Shown one piece after another: positions 7,450 through 16,769 of a stretch of 64,000 nt of DNA. Below the pieces are notes generated by a model. That model ran no database searches. It was not told where the DNA came from and saw nothing but the letters and a program-made list of their open reading frames with translations. Source of the DNA: Mucilaginibacter phenanthrenivorans (lineage in GTDB: Bacteria; Bacteroidota; Bacteroidia; Sphingobacteriales; Sphingobacteriaceae); the NCBI RefSeq assembly GCF_024721155.1, contig NZ_JAHVAP010000006.1, forward strand, positions 372,001 through 436,000. The letters are read 5' to 3'. The first letter of the stretch is position 1. Each line of letters starts with the position of its first letter. The position numbers and the translations under genes are program-made.

Positions 7450-9771
7450 TTATAGGTTCATTCCGCAGCATTTTTTATATTTTTTTCCGCTCTTACAAGG
7501 ACATGGATCATTTCTTCCGATTTTATGATTTCCCGTTATAGGTACAACCCTGCTAGTCTTCATTTTCGCTAGTTCGTCTTTGTATTCCGCTTCGAGTTCC
7601 ATGTCGGTTTGCCAAGGTTCATCCAAATAAATAAAAGTATCGATCAAGTTTCGGCTGGTGGAAAAGGAACCCATACCAAGCCAGGTGTCGGATTTGGACA
7701 AATACTTCCTCAGCGTGGCATACGTTAAGGCTCTTTCCTGCAACTCCAACGGGTCGGTATTGTTCAATACCAGATAGCTAAGTCCAAACTTAGCAGCGGA
7801 CGTAGTCATTGATTTCAATATCCTCTGGCTCCGGGAAGTATCCTTTAGGCTAATCATTTTCGTAACGATGTCTTTACGCGCATCGCCGGACCAATCCAGC
7901 AGATGAAAAACAATGTCAGTGGCTTTAGCATGTCCTGCCGACTTGAGTTCTTTTACAAGAACATCAAAATACGGGTCCTTCCACCTGTTCAAAATCGGAT
8001 CATCCTTTTCCGGCAAAAGGTGCAACATCCCGGTCTTATGCGGGTAATAATTCCTATCGATGATCCCACCAAAGTCTGTTTCTATCATGCCGTGATCATA
8101 GCCTTCCATCCGCCAGAGTTTCCGGTCAAGATGATAGCCCAGGTAGACCAATTCTTCATCTGCCCGGAAATAATCCATCAGGTCAATTCTTTGCCGCACA
8201 TAATACAGGAAATCATAGGGGTCTTTCAGATAATGTACGAGCAATTCCAAATCGAAAACAGAAAGGAATAATGGAAAAGGGTCTTGGGCTTCCTTAACCA
8301 GCATCATATGTACCTGGTGCACAAGTGACGGGTAATTCTCCGTCGTTAACCCCATAATATATACTTCATTGATTTCGGGCAGGAAGATCTCCTTTCCAGT
8401 TTCATTAAAGAACCTACATCCGCCGTTTAATAGCGCATCTCGGGAAACCAACCCTTGGTTATAGGCATCTTGCACTGCACCATTAAAGTCTTTTGACAAC
8501 TGATCAAAATCCCCGCGTTTTGCATTAAGTGTCAGTTTTTTGGACTTTACCTGTACACACAAAGCTTTATTTCCCAATATACAAAGCACGTCGATATCCG
8601 TGTCACGGTGGCCTTTCTTTTTTTCGATAACAACAGATCGGTAAGTGTGATCGGTGCCAAATACCTTGGAAAGAAAACTATAGGCGATTTCTTCACCCAC
8701 TTTCCCGCGATGTTCGGCAAGCTTGTCGCGATATTTTGCGTCGTCAAACATCCAGTAGAAAGGGCTTTCATAAATAGCCTCGGTCATCAGGTAATTAATA
8801 GGGATAAAATATCGTCCGTCCGCCAAATCAATGATAGGACGGGAATTGAGTATATTGAAAAATCCGGGTCCCTCATAGCCCTCGTTACATGCTGGAACAA
8901 ATGAAAAGTTTTGAAAGAATCGGCGTACCGCTTCCTGATTTATAGTGGTAAATTCTGACGGCGATACAGTAAATAATCCCAGGAGGTTCTGATAAAATTC
9001 TTGCCACCCCTCGCTATTATCATCTTGCATGATCTCAGGCGTAGGGAAGAGCGCTTTAAATTGATAGAATGTGATCGCGACAAATTGCTGACGCTCTATT
9101 TCATCGATTTTTTCCTTGGGCAGTTGCTTCTTTAATTTTTTGCGCGCTTTTTCCGCAACTTTTGGAAAAACATCTTTTAAATTAAATGGAGTGACATTTT
9201 TGGTTTTAGTAGTATGGATTTGCCTTATGGTATTTATGATTTCTTTTGTTTGGTCAATATCAAACCCTTTGTTTTCCAAAAGCCAGTCGCGATCGTACTT
9301 GTATTTCGGTTCTAAATATTCCAGGTATTGAAAGTCATAAACACCATCGCCCGCATAAAACATCGGTTCCATCATTCCTTTGTCCTTAACAAAGAAATCT
9401 AACCTTTCCGCCCAATCGTCTTCAAATACTTCGCCATTCTTTTGCCGTTCCAGCATGTCCTGAATCTTGGTAAGTTGCGGAGCCATGAATGAACTATGCA
9501 ATTCACGCATGAGTTCGTATGTTTTATCTTTCAACGCTATCGCTTCTTCCGGTGACGCTGGTGTACTAAAATTAATTTCCTTTTGGCTTAAGAAACCTAA
9601 AATCAGTGAACATTCCTTCACACTTAATTTTGCCCGGTGATTAATTTCATGGATTTTATTGATATCCAAATGGAAATCTTCATACAAGATGAGGCAAAGC
9701 GAATAAATATAGCTTTGCGTATGAATTAGCTTTTTTAGGTCTGCTATGACATCTTCCGTACTTCTGAGCAT
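7450..9771 (-). CDS. large protein with nuclease-like core and C-terminal SEC-C zinc knuckle
   Basis: 773 residues. The N-terminal ~340 are helical with no recognised domain. Residues 355-411 look like a PD-(D/E)xK (NERD-like) core: GEEIAYSFL helix (Glu360), DTDIDVLCILG (Asp394), then VQVKSKK with Gln407 and Lys409 as the QxK motif. The C-terminus ends in IGRNDPCPCKSGKKYKKCCG, a textbook SEC-C zinc motif (CPC...CC, Cys757/759/768/769), seen in SecA and in many orphan proteins, some of them nuclease-linked. No signal peptide or membrane segment, so cytosolic. It converges with the LRAT-like gene and is divergent from the 407-aa gene. Function unknown; DNA cleavage or sensing is the natural guess. 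Confidence 0.75.
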   Translation of the reverse strand: MLRSTEDVIADLKKLIHTQSYIYSLCLILYEDFHLDINKIHEINHRAKLSVKECSLILGFLSQKEINFSTPASPEEAIALKDKTYELMRELHSSFMAPQLTKIQDMLERQKNGEVFEDDWAERLDFFVKDKGMMEPMFYAGDGVYDFQYLEYLEPKYKYDRDWLLENKGFDIDQTKEIINTIRQIHTTKTKNVTPFNLKDVFPKVAEKARKKLKKQLPKEKIDEIERQQFVAITFYQFKALFPTPEIMQDDNSEGWQEFYQNLLGLFTVSPSEFTTINQEAVRRFFQNFSFVPACNEGYEGPGFFNILNSRPIIDLADGRYFIPINYLMTEAIYESPFYWMFDDAKYRDKLAEHRGKVGEEIAYSFLSKVFGTDHTYRSVVIEKKKGHRDTDIDVLCILGNKALCVQVKSKKLTLNAKRGDFDQLSKDFNGAVQDAYNQGLVSRDALLNGGCRFFNETGKEIFLPEINEVYIMGLTTENYPSLVHQVHMMLVKEAQDPFPLFLSVFDLELLVHYLKDPYDFLYYVRQRIDLMDYFRADEELVYLGYHLDRKLWRMEGYDHGMIETDFGGIIDRNYYPHKTGMLHLLPEKDDPILNRWKDPYFDVLVKELKSAGHAKATDIVFHLLDWSGDARKDIVTKMISLKDTSRSQRILKSMTTSAAKFGLSYLVLNNTDPLELQERALTYATLRKYLSKSDTWLGMGSFSTSRNLIDTFIYLDEPWQTDMELEAEYKDELAKMKTSRVVPITGNHKIGRNDPCPCKSGKKYKKCCGMNL

Positions 9772-9795
9772 TATCTAGGTTCAAGTAGTTTACAA

Positions 9796-9803
9796 CAAAG
9801 ATA
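9796..9803 (-). promoter_or_regulatory. -7 box of the 773-aa gene
   Basis: TATCTTTG on the minus strand is an exact TAnnTTTG match 25 bases before the start codon. The -33 position carries GATT rather than TTTG. Confidence 0.45.
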
Positions 9804-10031
9804 CCTCATTTAAGAGGTGGTTAATCGCTTCTTGGCTAGGGATTATTTTAATGAGGCGTATGGAAAAAAATAAATCGTTCTTGTTAGGGGTCGTATTATC
9901 CCCCCTGCAATCCCAATGATACCAGAATAAGGATATGAAAAGGCTTTTATATTTATTGTGTCGATAAAGAAACACAAGCCTACTTCAAATTGCTTCTAAA
10001 ATAATAATCGCATTCAACGTAACTTAGTTCG

Positions 10032-11255
10032 ATGAATGTAATAGATCGCTGGCATGAACACATGCAATTGCTCAAGTGGAAAAGGGCGATGCCAAACGAT
10101 CCATACCTCCGAAACCTTGATGCCATTAAACAGGAACTGGCATTGTTTTTTGATTTTAAGGATTTTGCCATGGATATTCAACCTGAACCTGATAACTGGC
10201 TCTATCATGTTTTTTTTAATTTACAGGACGCCTCTTTATATGTGATCAATGAAACTGCCGAATTACTTCGCTATTATCGTAGTTTATCCAACCAAGCCGA
10301 TTATCATTTAAAAAACAACGAAGGCCGGGTCAATTACAAAAGGTTGCAGGAAGGCCTATATGAATTGTATGTGAGGTATATATTTAATTCGGCCGGATTC
10401 AAATATAAGATTGGGCAATTCTACACCAGCGAATCTGGAAATAACAAGGAAATTGACCTGTTGCTGGATGCGGGCGGAAGAACCTACAATGTCGAAATAA
10501 CAAAATTTTATGACACATTTAAGGAAGGTATTGTCGCGTTGTCTCAAGAGGTTCTCGAGGAGATCGGGAAAACAGTTTTAAAAAAGTTACTAACGCAAGA
10601 TGAATTGTTCTCCGGCTATTTTGCTTTTAAATACCGGCGACCAAGTTTGATCAAAAAGCGGAAACAGCTTATTGGTCACCAAATACAGAAATTTATAGAT
10701 GGTTACCGGAAGGCCGAAAATAATACGCTGCTTATTCCCAAGAAAATTGAGAATGATGAATTTGAATTTGAGATCGAACCGATGTTTAGTGGCAACTTTG
10801 ATAAAAAATATAATCAGTACCTGGCCAAATTTCCGGGCTCAATTAAATTTAGGGTAAGCGGCGATATCCAGACTAATATGGCTCATATTGAAGCAAATGC
10901 ATTTTGCAGGGAGACCGTTGCCGAACAAAATGTCAGGGTCCAGAATAAGATTAAAGAAAAGATCAAACAACATGCAGACAGTCCACATCCGTTACTCATC
11001 ATTATTGCTGTTGAACAGATATTTAGTACACACCCCAAGAACCGGACAATCGCGATCAGGCAAAGCGAAATAGACAAGCATGCCGTTCACAGGGTAATTA
11101 AAGGAAAGGCTGCCGTTATGTTCGTTTTTAAGGATATTAATGAACAAGGTTATTATAGTAGCAGTTTTATCATTGGTGACGAAATTTTGCATAATAGCCT
11201 TTTACCTGCTTTGGGAACCCTTAATCTCCAGGTGAGATATCTTCCTGTTTCCTAA
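10032..11255 (+). CDS. protein of unknown function with possible PD-(D/E)xK core
   Basis: 407 residues, no signal or membrane segment. Around residues 105-160 there is a helix (LQEGLYELYVRYIFNSAGF), then KEIDLLLDAGGRTYNVEITKF: Asp142 and Glu155 sit on a predicted hairpin as in PD-(D/E)xK nucleases, although the last motif reads EIT/K rather than the usual ExK. The rest (about 160-407) is alpha/beta with no recognised motif; a strand PLLIIIAVEQIF and a segment AAVMFVFKD suggest a second Rossmann-like half. It is divergent from the 773-aa gene and lies just inside MITE copy B, so it belongs to the accessory block. Not recognised as a named family. Confidence 0.65.
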   Translation: MNVIDRWHEHMQLLKWKRAMPNDPYLRNLDAIKQELALFFDFKDFAMDIQPEPDNWLYHVFFNLQDASLYVINETAELLRYYRSLSNQADYHLKNNEGRVNYKRLQEGLYELYVRYIFNSAGFKYKIGQFYTSESGNNKEIDLLLDAGGRTYNVEITKFYDTFKEGIVALSQEVLEEIGKTVLKKLLTQDELFSGYFAFKYRRPSLIKKRKQLIGHQIQKFIDGYRKAENNTLLIPKKIENDEFEFEIEPMFSGNFDKKYNQYLAKFPGSIKFRVSGDIQTNMAHIEANAFCRETVAEQNVRVQNKIKEKIKQHADSPHPLLIIIAVEQIFSTHPKNRTIAIRQSEIDKHAVHRVIKGKAAVMFVFKDINEQGYYSSSFIIGDEILHNSLLPALGTLNLQVRYLPVS

Positions 11256-11313
11256 TGGACTTCCAGATATTTTTGCTTTATATTCAAATATGCAAAACCA
11301 AAATCCAATTAAA

Positions 11314-11482
11314 CCTCCCGCCCGGTTCAACCACCCCGCTTGAACCCAAACAAATGTAAGCATCCCATTTACAACACTTTCTTAAACAAAACAGCAGCAA
11401 TGCTGAAATCTGATCATTTGGTAACGTCAGCGGGACGCTGACCAGGGATCAAGTTCAGCGGGACGCTTGAACCGGCGGGAGG
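11314..11482. mobile_element. MITE-like repeat, copy B
   Basis: 169 bp bounded by CCTCCCGCC (11314-11322) and GGCGGGAGG (11474-11482). The inverted repeat continues inward (GGTTCAA...TTGAACC). It shares GAACCCAAACAAATGTAAGC, CTTTCTTAAACAAAACAGC and the hairpin GTCAGCGGGACGCTGAC with copy A. Both copies point the same way and bracket the nuclease/LRAT block. Confidence 0.75.
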
Positions 11483-11604
11483 AAAGGCTTTTTTTTATAC
11501 CCGCAGGGCAGGTTTTTCGATAAAAACACAACGGATAAATCCGGGTTTTTGCACGAAATTCGGCTATCCGACCAACAGAAACTACTCCAACCTGCAATAC
11601 TTAA

Positions 11605-11651
11605 CAAAAAATCTCTAACACTCATTTAAAACAGAGGCATTAGAGATTTTT
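11605..11651 (-). terminator. terminator of the GH5 gene
   Basis: On the minus strand AAAAATCTCTAA pairs with TTAGAGATTTTTT around a 21-nt loop, about 45 bases past the stop codon. It works as a T-tailed hairpin in the leftward direction. Confidence 0.6.
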
Positions 11652-11693
11652 AGCAATTGGTGAAATAATTTTATTGTTTTCTTTGTATTTTAC

Positions 11694-13388
11694 TTATATG
11701 TGCACAAACGCCCATTGTTGGTTTTTGCCGCTGCTATAAGTATATTGGTCTACCGCACTACCATTTCTGAATGGAATTGCCGCATTATTCCCTAACCCAA
11801 CTTCGAGGGCTTTTCCGCTATTTACATTGATTATCTTATAATATCCATTGTCGGTTGGTTGAATTAACCAGTTTTGATTGGGGTTGCCAGTACCTGTATA
11901 ATCCCAAATATCCACGGGACTGCTGTTAGATTGAGACCAACCCCACGCTTCCAAACACCTGCCGCTAACGTGCATAGGGGTTAACAGGTAGCTGCCATTT
12001 GCCGCAGCTTGCACTTTAAATTGCTGATTTGCTCCGGTTAAATAATCCCATTGATCTGCCAGCGACCCATTAGCACTTAACCAGCCACCGATCTCTAAAG
12101 GCTTAAAACTATACCTATTGATAATCTGGTACACACCACCAACCTGAAATGCAGGTGATGCGCCAGTTTGTGTTCCTTGCAGAAGGGCTGCTAATTCCCG
12201 TTGATCTTGTACCGTGTAAGTTGACCTGTTGATGATCGACCCGGTGTCCCAAAGAAATGGAAGGATACCGTTCCCCAAGGCCTGGTGCATAGTGTAATTA
12301 TACCAATATGCTTTGGAAGCAAGGTTGAAGTTTAAAGAGTCTCCGGTAAGGTTTCGGTTTACTACTGCAAATTCGCCCATTATTACCGGGATCCCGTTAT
12401 TAACGAATTTTGTCTTCATCTGCCCGAACGATGTATTCACAGCCGACTCTTCACCGTAGGTGGCATTGCGCGTAGGATCGAACGTGGTGTGATACCCCGA
12501 ACCCCAATAGTAAAACATGTTGCCCCATGATGCGTCTGAGGTTATTATACAGAAGTTGATTGGAGTATAGTAATGTATTTCCACCATTAAACGATTAGAT
12601 GCCGGATCGGTAGGCATAGTGTTCATCAGGTTGTTTGTTGTTGTAATATCGGTACTTGGCCCCTGAATAACCAAAGTCCTGTAGCTGTTGTGTCCGCCGG
12701 TTGACCTCACCGCGTTGATAAAAGTTTGATGATAAGAAAGCAGAACCCTCATCCCTGTGGTATCCGATACGCCAGGTTCATTCGCGCTGGCAAAAAGCAG
12801 GTGTTGATCAAAACCACGCATTTGTGTTGCAATTTGTTCCCAAAGTGCTTTTTGTTTGGCATTGACGGCCGCCTGTGCGGTGGTTGTAACATTATTCTCC
12901 AACCATCCGTTGTCCCAGTGTATATTTAATATTACATACATGCCATCGTTAATGCAGTATTGCACAACCTGCTGCACGCGGCTAAGCCAGGCCGGGTCTA
13001 TTTGCTCGGTCGAAGTATTTGAGATATGCGACCAATCCCAATTACAAGGGATCCTTATGGCGTTAAACCCCCTTTGTTTATAGCTGTCAATGAGTGCCTG
13101 GGTAATATTGGGGTTTCCCCATCCATTTTCGTTGTTGGGGGCTTCCATGGTGTTACCAATATTAATACCAAAGGTCATGTTTGCGGCCAGTTGAGCTGCT
13201 GTACTGGTCATCCCTGTTTGATCCGGTGCGATCGGGTTTGTGTTCCAGCTCGGATACGAAGCCAATGAATTACTAATGTTTTTTGAAATAATCGATTTAA
13301 TGACCAGATTGGCGATCGGTTGCTTCGTGCATTTTGTCAATGCCAGAATTGCCACGATGCATAAAAGATTAATTAAATTTTTCTTCAT
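11694..13388 (-). CDS. GH5 endoglucanase lipoprotein with ricin-type lectin domain
   Basis: 564 residues. The signal ends in a lipobox (LTKC, Cys20), so it is a lipoprotein, probably surface-exposed. The GH5 (beta/alpha)8 barrel shows FGINIGNTMEAP, NAIRIPCNWDW, VILNIHWD, the acid/base glutamate in SANEPG (Glu204) and the nucleophile in IMGEFAV (Glu339), with FLWDTG after it. From about residue 410 a ricin B/CBM13-like trefoil follows, with QQF, QNW and QQW repeats. It should hydrolyse beta-1,4-glucans or mannans outside the cell. It has its own terminator and no SusC/D neighbour. Start chosen at ATG 13388, which begins the MKK signal peptide. Confidence 0.9.
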   Translation of the reverse strand: MKKNLINLLCIVAILALTKCTKQPIANLVIKSIISKNISNSLASYPSWNTNPIAPDQTGMTSTAAQLAANMTFGINIGNTMEAPNNENGWGNPNITQALIDSYKQRGFNAIRIPCNWDWSHISNTSTEQIDPAWLSRVQQVVQYCINDGMYVILNIHWDNGWLENNVTTTAQAAVNAKQKALWEQIATQMRGFDQHLLFASANEPGVSDTTGMRVLLSYHQTFINAVRSTGGHNSYRTLVIQGPSTDITTTNNLMNTMPTDPASNRLMVEIHYYTPINFCIITSDASWGNMFYYWGSGYHTTFDPTRNATYGEESAVNTSFGQMKTKFVNNGIPVIMGEFAVVNRNLTGDSLNFNLASKAYWYNYTMHQALGNGILPFLWDTGSIINRSTYTVQDQRELAALLQGTQTGASPAFQVGGVYQIINRYSFKPLEIGGWLSANGSLADQWDYLTGANQQFKVQAAANGSYLLTPMHVSGRCLEAWGWSQSNSSPVDIWDYTGTGNPNQNWLIQPTDNGYYKIINVNSGKALEVGLGNNAAIPFRNGSAVDQYTYSSGKNQQWAFVHI

Positions 13389-13629
13389 AAAAAAATTGGT
13401 TAGGTTGGCGATATTTAAATCTGCCGCTATTAATAAAATGGTTAATTGCGTGCGAAAGTGTCAGACAACCAGGTAAAACGAGGAAATATTTATCATTGCC
13501 TGTAAGGTTTATATAGCTATTGGTATAGGGAGTTGTGTTGACAACTGCCTTTAGCCAACGAGGTATTAAAAAAAATAATGATAAGGCAGTTGCCATTCCG
13601 CATAAGGCGGTGCTTAACATTAGTTTCAT
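13369..13629 (-). CDS. doubtful small membrane or secreted protein (86 aa)
   Basis: An 86-codon frame overlapping the first 20 bases of the GH5 gene in another frame. The start MKLMLSTALCGMATALSLFFLIP looks like a signal or membrane helix, and no gene lies on the opposite strand here. The remainder (NTTPYTNSYINLTGNDKYFL) has no recognised motif and the overlap with GH5 is unusual. It may be real or the remnant of a longer gene. Confidence 0.25.
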   Translation of the reverse strand: MKLMLSTALCGMATALSLFFLIPRWLKAVVNTTPYTNSYINLTGNDKYFLVLPGCLTLSHAINHFINSGRFKYRQPNQFFYEEKFN

Positions 13630-14082
13630 TTTTCGATAGGATAAAACGGGCCTGAGCCGGTTTATTTATGTAATTGGTTAAATCTTGTTTTTCAGAAGCA
13701 GAAGGACAATTAATAAAATAGTGCAATTAAAGTCAACAAAACACAGCCGTTGAAACAATAGGCATATTTTAGTTAGCAATATTTGGATTAGTACCAGGTT
13801 TATTAATTGAGTAGTAAAACTACAGAAGAGATAATTTAGTGATGGGAGATAAAAGTCAGAAAATAGGAGGCTAAATGTTAACTTTTTTAAAAAAGCAATG
13901 CGTCTGTTAGCACTTTGTATAATAGCCCCCGCCGGTTTGTGTTATCACTTTAAAAATGGCAATTATTAATCAATGAATTGATATAGTCAAAGTGTTGCAG
14001 AACTAACGGTTCGCTATTCCGGAACGCAGTGATCAATGGCTTCGGAATGTCCAAACAGCCCCATCAGCTATCAAAAACAAAC
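13630..14082. other. intergenic stretch, no gene seen
   Basis: About 450 bases upstream of the GH5 gene and downstream of the TonB receptor gene. A T-rich run near 13884-13894 and an inverted pair TTCCG (about 14018) / CGGAA (about 14042) are the only visible structures. Confidence 0.4.
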
Positions 14083-14120
14083 AAAGCCAGCAAATTTTTG
14101 ATTTTGCCGGCTTTTGTTTT
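14083..14120. terminator. terminator of the siderophore receptor gene
   Basis: AAAGCCAGCAAA pairs with TTTTGCCGGCTTT (one mismatch), with T-rich flanks on both strands. It lies about 20 bases after the minus-strand stop codon. Confidence 0.65.
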
Positions 14121-14137
14121 TGTATAGGTAGATCCCG

Positions 14138-16582
14138 TTAAAATTTATAAGCCAATGTTGTTAACAACTGGCGGGGGGCAATTGGTGTAATGCTATAATT
14201 ATCATGGATCAGGTAATTCAATGTATTGGTAACATTAGTTACACTTGCCAGCAGCGAGAACTGTTTATAAGTATATCCGGCTGAAAGATCGAGTGTTGTA
14301 AAGCCCCCAACGGGAACCAGCCGGCTGTAGGCTTGTGCCTGCCCAACCGTGTTGTTGTAACCCGCCATCCTCTTGCCTGTGTAAAATGCTGTAGCCCCAA
14401 CTTTAAACCCTTTTAAGGTTGGATTGCTAAATGTATAAAACAGGGTTGCATTAGCCGTACTTACCGGGCTGATCACTAATCGCTCGCCCAATATAGGCGA
14501 TCCTTTTAAACCCGACACTTTTGTATAGCGCGCATTGTTGTAAGAATAACCGGTAATAAAGTAAAAATTCTTTGAAAGATGTCCCGTTATATCAACATCA
14601 AAACCATCGCTGGTAGTTTGTCCGTTAAGTTGTTTAATGGTGTTGTCGCTGTTAACGGTGCCATCGGCTTTAAAAGGGGCCACCACAGCCAGGTTGCTGT
14701 TAACAATACGGTATACGCTCAAATTAGCAATGATCTTACCGTCAAACAATTCATTTTTTAAACCGGCTTCATACTGATTCACCAGCGACGGCTTAAGGCC
14801 CTGGCCCGTGCTTACATCGGTGCCGCTATTAACCATAAAATTATTGCTGTAGCTTATATATACCGAGCTTGTACTAACCGGCTGATATATGAACGCTACT
14901 TTTGGTGAAAATGCGCGATCATACCGGGTTATGGCCGTTCCGTTACCTGAAGTTTGTTTTAGCAGGTATTGAATATTGGTTTGATACGTTTGCTGCCATG
15001 ACCACCGGATTCCAGCCAGTACTTTAATTTTATCCGTAAGGCTCACCAGGTCTTGTACATAGGTGCCCAAACGATATACAGGGGCTGTTGTTCGCGCTGT
15101 ATCAGTAGCGTTTGGAATATCGGTACGCTGGGTATATTTATTCAGGTCGATGGTGTTTATCTTATCATAAATATAAGTGCTGATATTTTTGCCGGCAACG
15201 CTGTAGCCATTGGTAATGTTTACAACTTTGGTAACATCAGTTCCAACTAATATTTGATGGCTTATTGAGCCGGTTTTAAATTTACCGGTTAAGTTTACCT
15301 GGCCGGTATAGTCATTTTCAATAGTTTTTGCGCGGGCTAGTCCCCTGTTCCATTCGCCTGTTGCGCTTACCGTATTGGGTAAGCTGGCCTGGTACGAGTC
15401 TATGTGGGTTCCCTGTCCGGATATAATAGCATTTAAGTGCCAGTTATCATTAAACTGGTGGTTTAAAGTTGCCATACCCGAAAACTGATCCATATGGCTA
15501 TATGCCCATGAAGTGTTGATGTATTGCGAGCGTGGCACCATTGTAGGAATAGCCTGGCCGTTATTTAATGATCCTATGCCAAAGTCGGGCGTCAGGCTTT
15601 CTTTTAAATAATCGCCTTCAACAAGCAGGGTGGTTTTTTTTCCGAGGTTGAATAATAATGAAGGATTTACATATTTCCGCTCCGTGTAAACATGGTTGCG
15701 GTAGCTGCCGTCGTTTTCATAAACCCCAATCAATCTAAAGGCCACATTTTGACTAACAGGCCCATAAATATCTACACTGGGCTTAAACATATTGTAACTT
15801 CCGTAGCGCATGGAAACCTCGCCGCCACTCTCAAATTGCGGCTTTTTAGTAACCATATTAATAATAAGGCCGCCGGATACGTTACCATAAAGCAATGCCG
15901 CACTTCCTTTCAATACTTCTACTGATTCCAGCGTACTTGCTTCAGGGAAACCCGCCGTATTGGTTAATACGCCATCCTTAAAAATACTGCTTGATGCACC
16001 GGTTATACCAATGCTGTATCCACGGGCAGAAAATGTTTCACCTACGCCGCCTCTTGTTTGCGTTAACGAAACACCACTTACATTTTTAATGGCATCACCC
16101 AAACGGTTAATCTGCTGGTCTTCAATTACCCTGCTGCTTACCGTTCCGGTACTTTGAGGAAGATCAAGGGCGCGAATATTCGCTTTATCCAATGATACGG
16201 GCTTAGGCTTCCTTATCGCACTTATAACAACCTCATTTAATTTCGACGAGCTTTCGGTTAATATAAAATTTACTGTAATTGTTTTTGATGCAAGCACGGT
16301 AACCGGCTTTTCCTGGCTTTGTGTTCCAACAAATGACACCACCAAAGTGTAGCTGCCGGGTTTAATATTACTGATAACAAAGCTACCGTCATCCCTGGTG
16401 CTGGTTGTCCTGTTTAATTCCTTTACAGACACGATTACAAATGCCGCAGGCTGGCCATCAGATGTTTTAACCATCCCTGAAATTTTGCCGGTCGTAAGGT
16501 CGTCGTCAGCTTTAACGATGTTGCAAACCAACACCAGCATCAAAAAAAAGAAGGTAGCAGATAAGTAATATATTTTTTTCAC
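14138..16582 (-). CDS. TonB-dependent siderophore-type receptor
   Basis: 814 residues, starting with GTG (16580-16582); no in-frame ATG lies close upstream. Signal peptide (~25 residues), a carboxypeptidase-regulatory-like beta-sandwich (about 32-115, GKISGMVKTSDGQPAAFVIV), then the plug domain (VISAIRKPKPVSLDK ... NRLGDAIKNVSGVSLTQTRGG) and a 22-strand barrel ending LLTTLAYKF. The IKNVSGV and ARGYS segments are typical of ferric siderophore receptors such as FhuA and FpvA rather than SusC, so it likely imports ferric chelates across the outer membrane using TonB energy. A Fur-like palindrome sits just before the start. No exporter, biosynthesis or ferrisiderophore reductase gene is adjacent. 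Confidence 0.9.
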   Translation of the reverse strand: MKKIYYLSATFFFLMLVLVCNIVKADDDLTTGKISGMVKTSDGQPAAFVIVSVKELNRTTSTRDDGSFVISNIKPGSYTLVVSFVGTQSQEKPVTVLASKTITVNFILTESSSKLNEVVISAIRKPKPVSLDKANIRALDLPQSTGTVSSRVIEDQQINRLGDAIKNVSGVSLTQTRGGVGETFSARGYSIGITGASSSIFKDGVLTNTAGFPEASTLESVEVLKGSAALLYGNVSGGLIINMVTKKPQFESGGEVSMRYGSYNMFKPSVDIYGPVSQNVAFRLIGVYENDGSYRNHVYTERKYVNPSLLFNLGKKTTLLVEGDYLKESLTPDFGIGSLNNGQAIPTMVPRSQYINTSWAYSHMDQFSGMATLNHQFNDNWHLNAIISGQGTHIDSYQASLPNTVSATGEWNRGLARAKTIENDYTGQVNLTGKFKTGSISHQILVGTDVTKVVNITNGYSVAGKNISTYIYDKINTIDLNKYTQRTDIPNATDTARTTAPVYRLGTYVQDLVSLTDKIKVLAGIRWSWQQTYQTNIQYLLKQTSGNGTAITRYDRAFSPKVAFIYQPVSTSSVYISYSNNFMVNSGTDVSTGQGLKPSLVNQYEAGLKNELFDGKIIANLSVYRIVNSNLAVVAPFKADGTVNSDNTIKQLNGQTTSDGFDVDITGHLSKNFYFITGYSYNNARYTKVSGLKGSPILGERLVISPVSTANATLFYTFSNPTLKGFKVGATAFYTGKRMAGYNNTVGQAQAYSRLVPVGGFTTLDLSAGYTYKQFSLLASVTNVTNTLNYLIHDNYSITPIAPRQLLTTLAYKF

Positions 16583-16589
16583 GTTTTAT

Positions 16590-16604
16590 TTAGATTAAGT
16601 CTAA
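16590..16604 (-). promoter_or_regulatory. Fur-like operator (TTAGA-N5-TCTAA)
   Basis: TTAGATTAAGTCTAA is a near-perfect palindrome 8 bases upstream of the receptor's GTG start. It resembles the TTATTTAGA.../...TCTAAAT iron boxes seen before iron-uptake genes and would block transcription or the ribosome site when iron is plentiful. Assignment by resemblance only. Confidence 0.5.
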
Positions 16605-16769
16605 TTAAGCGCAAAGATATAATCACGATTTGAATTATAAAATATTATTTATAATTAGTTTAAATAAGTATTGCGAATATTAATGCCCCCGCAGCCACCA
16701 CTCCCTGGCTGGATCGAATTAAACGTCTAAAATGATCGACCATTGATTTTGGTCATTGAGCGCATAGGT

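Noticed and set aside
9790..9975. 61-codon minus-strand frame upstream of the 773-aa gene
   Set aside because: It lies in the leader region of that gene, has no recognisable product, and competes with a good -7 box at 9796.
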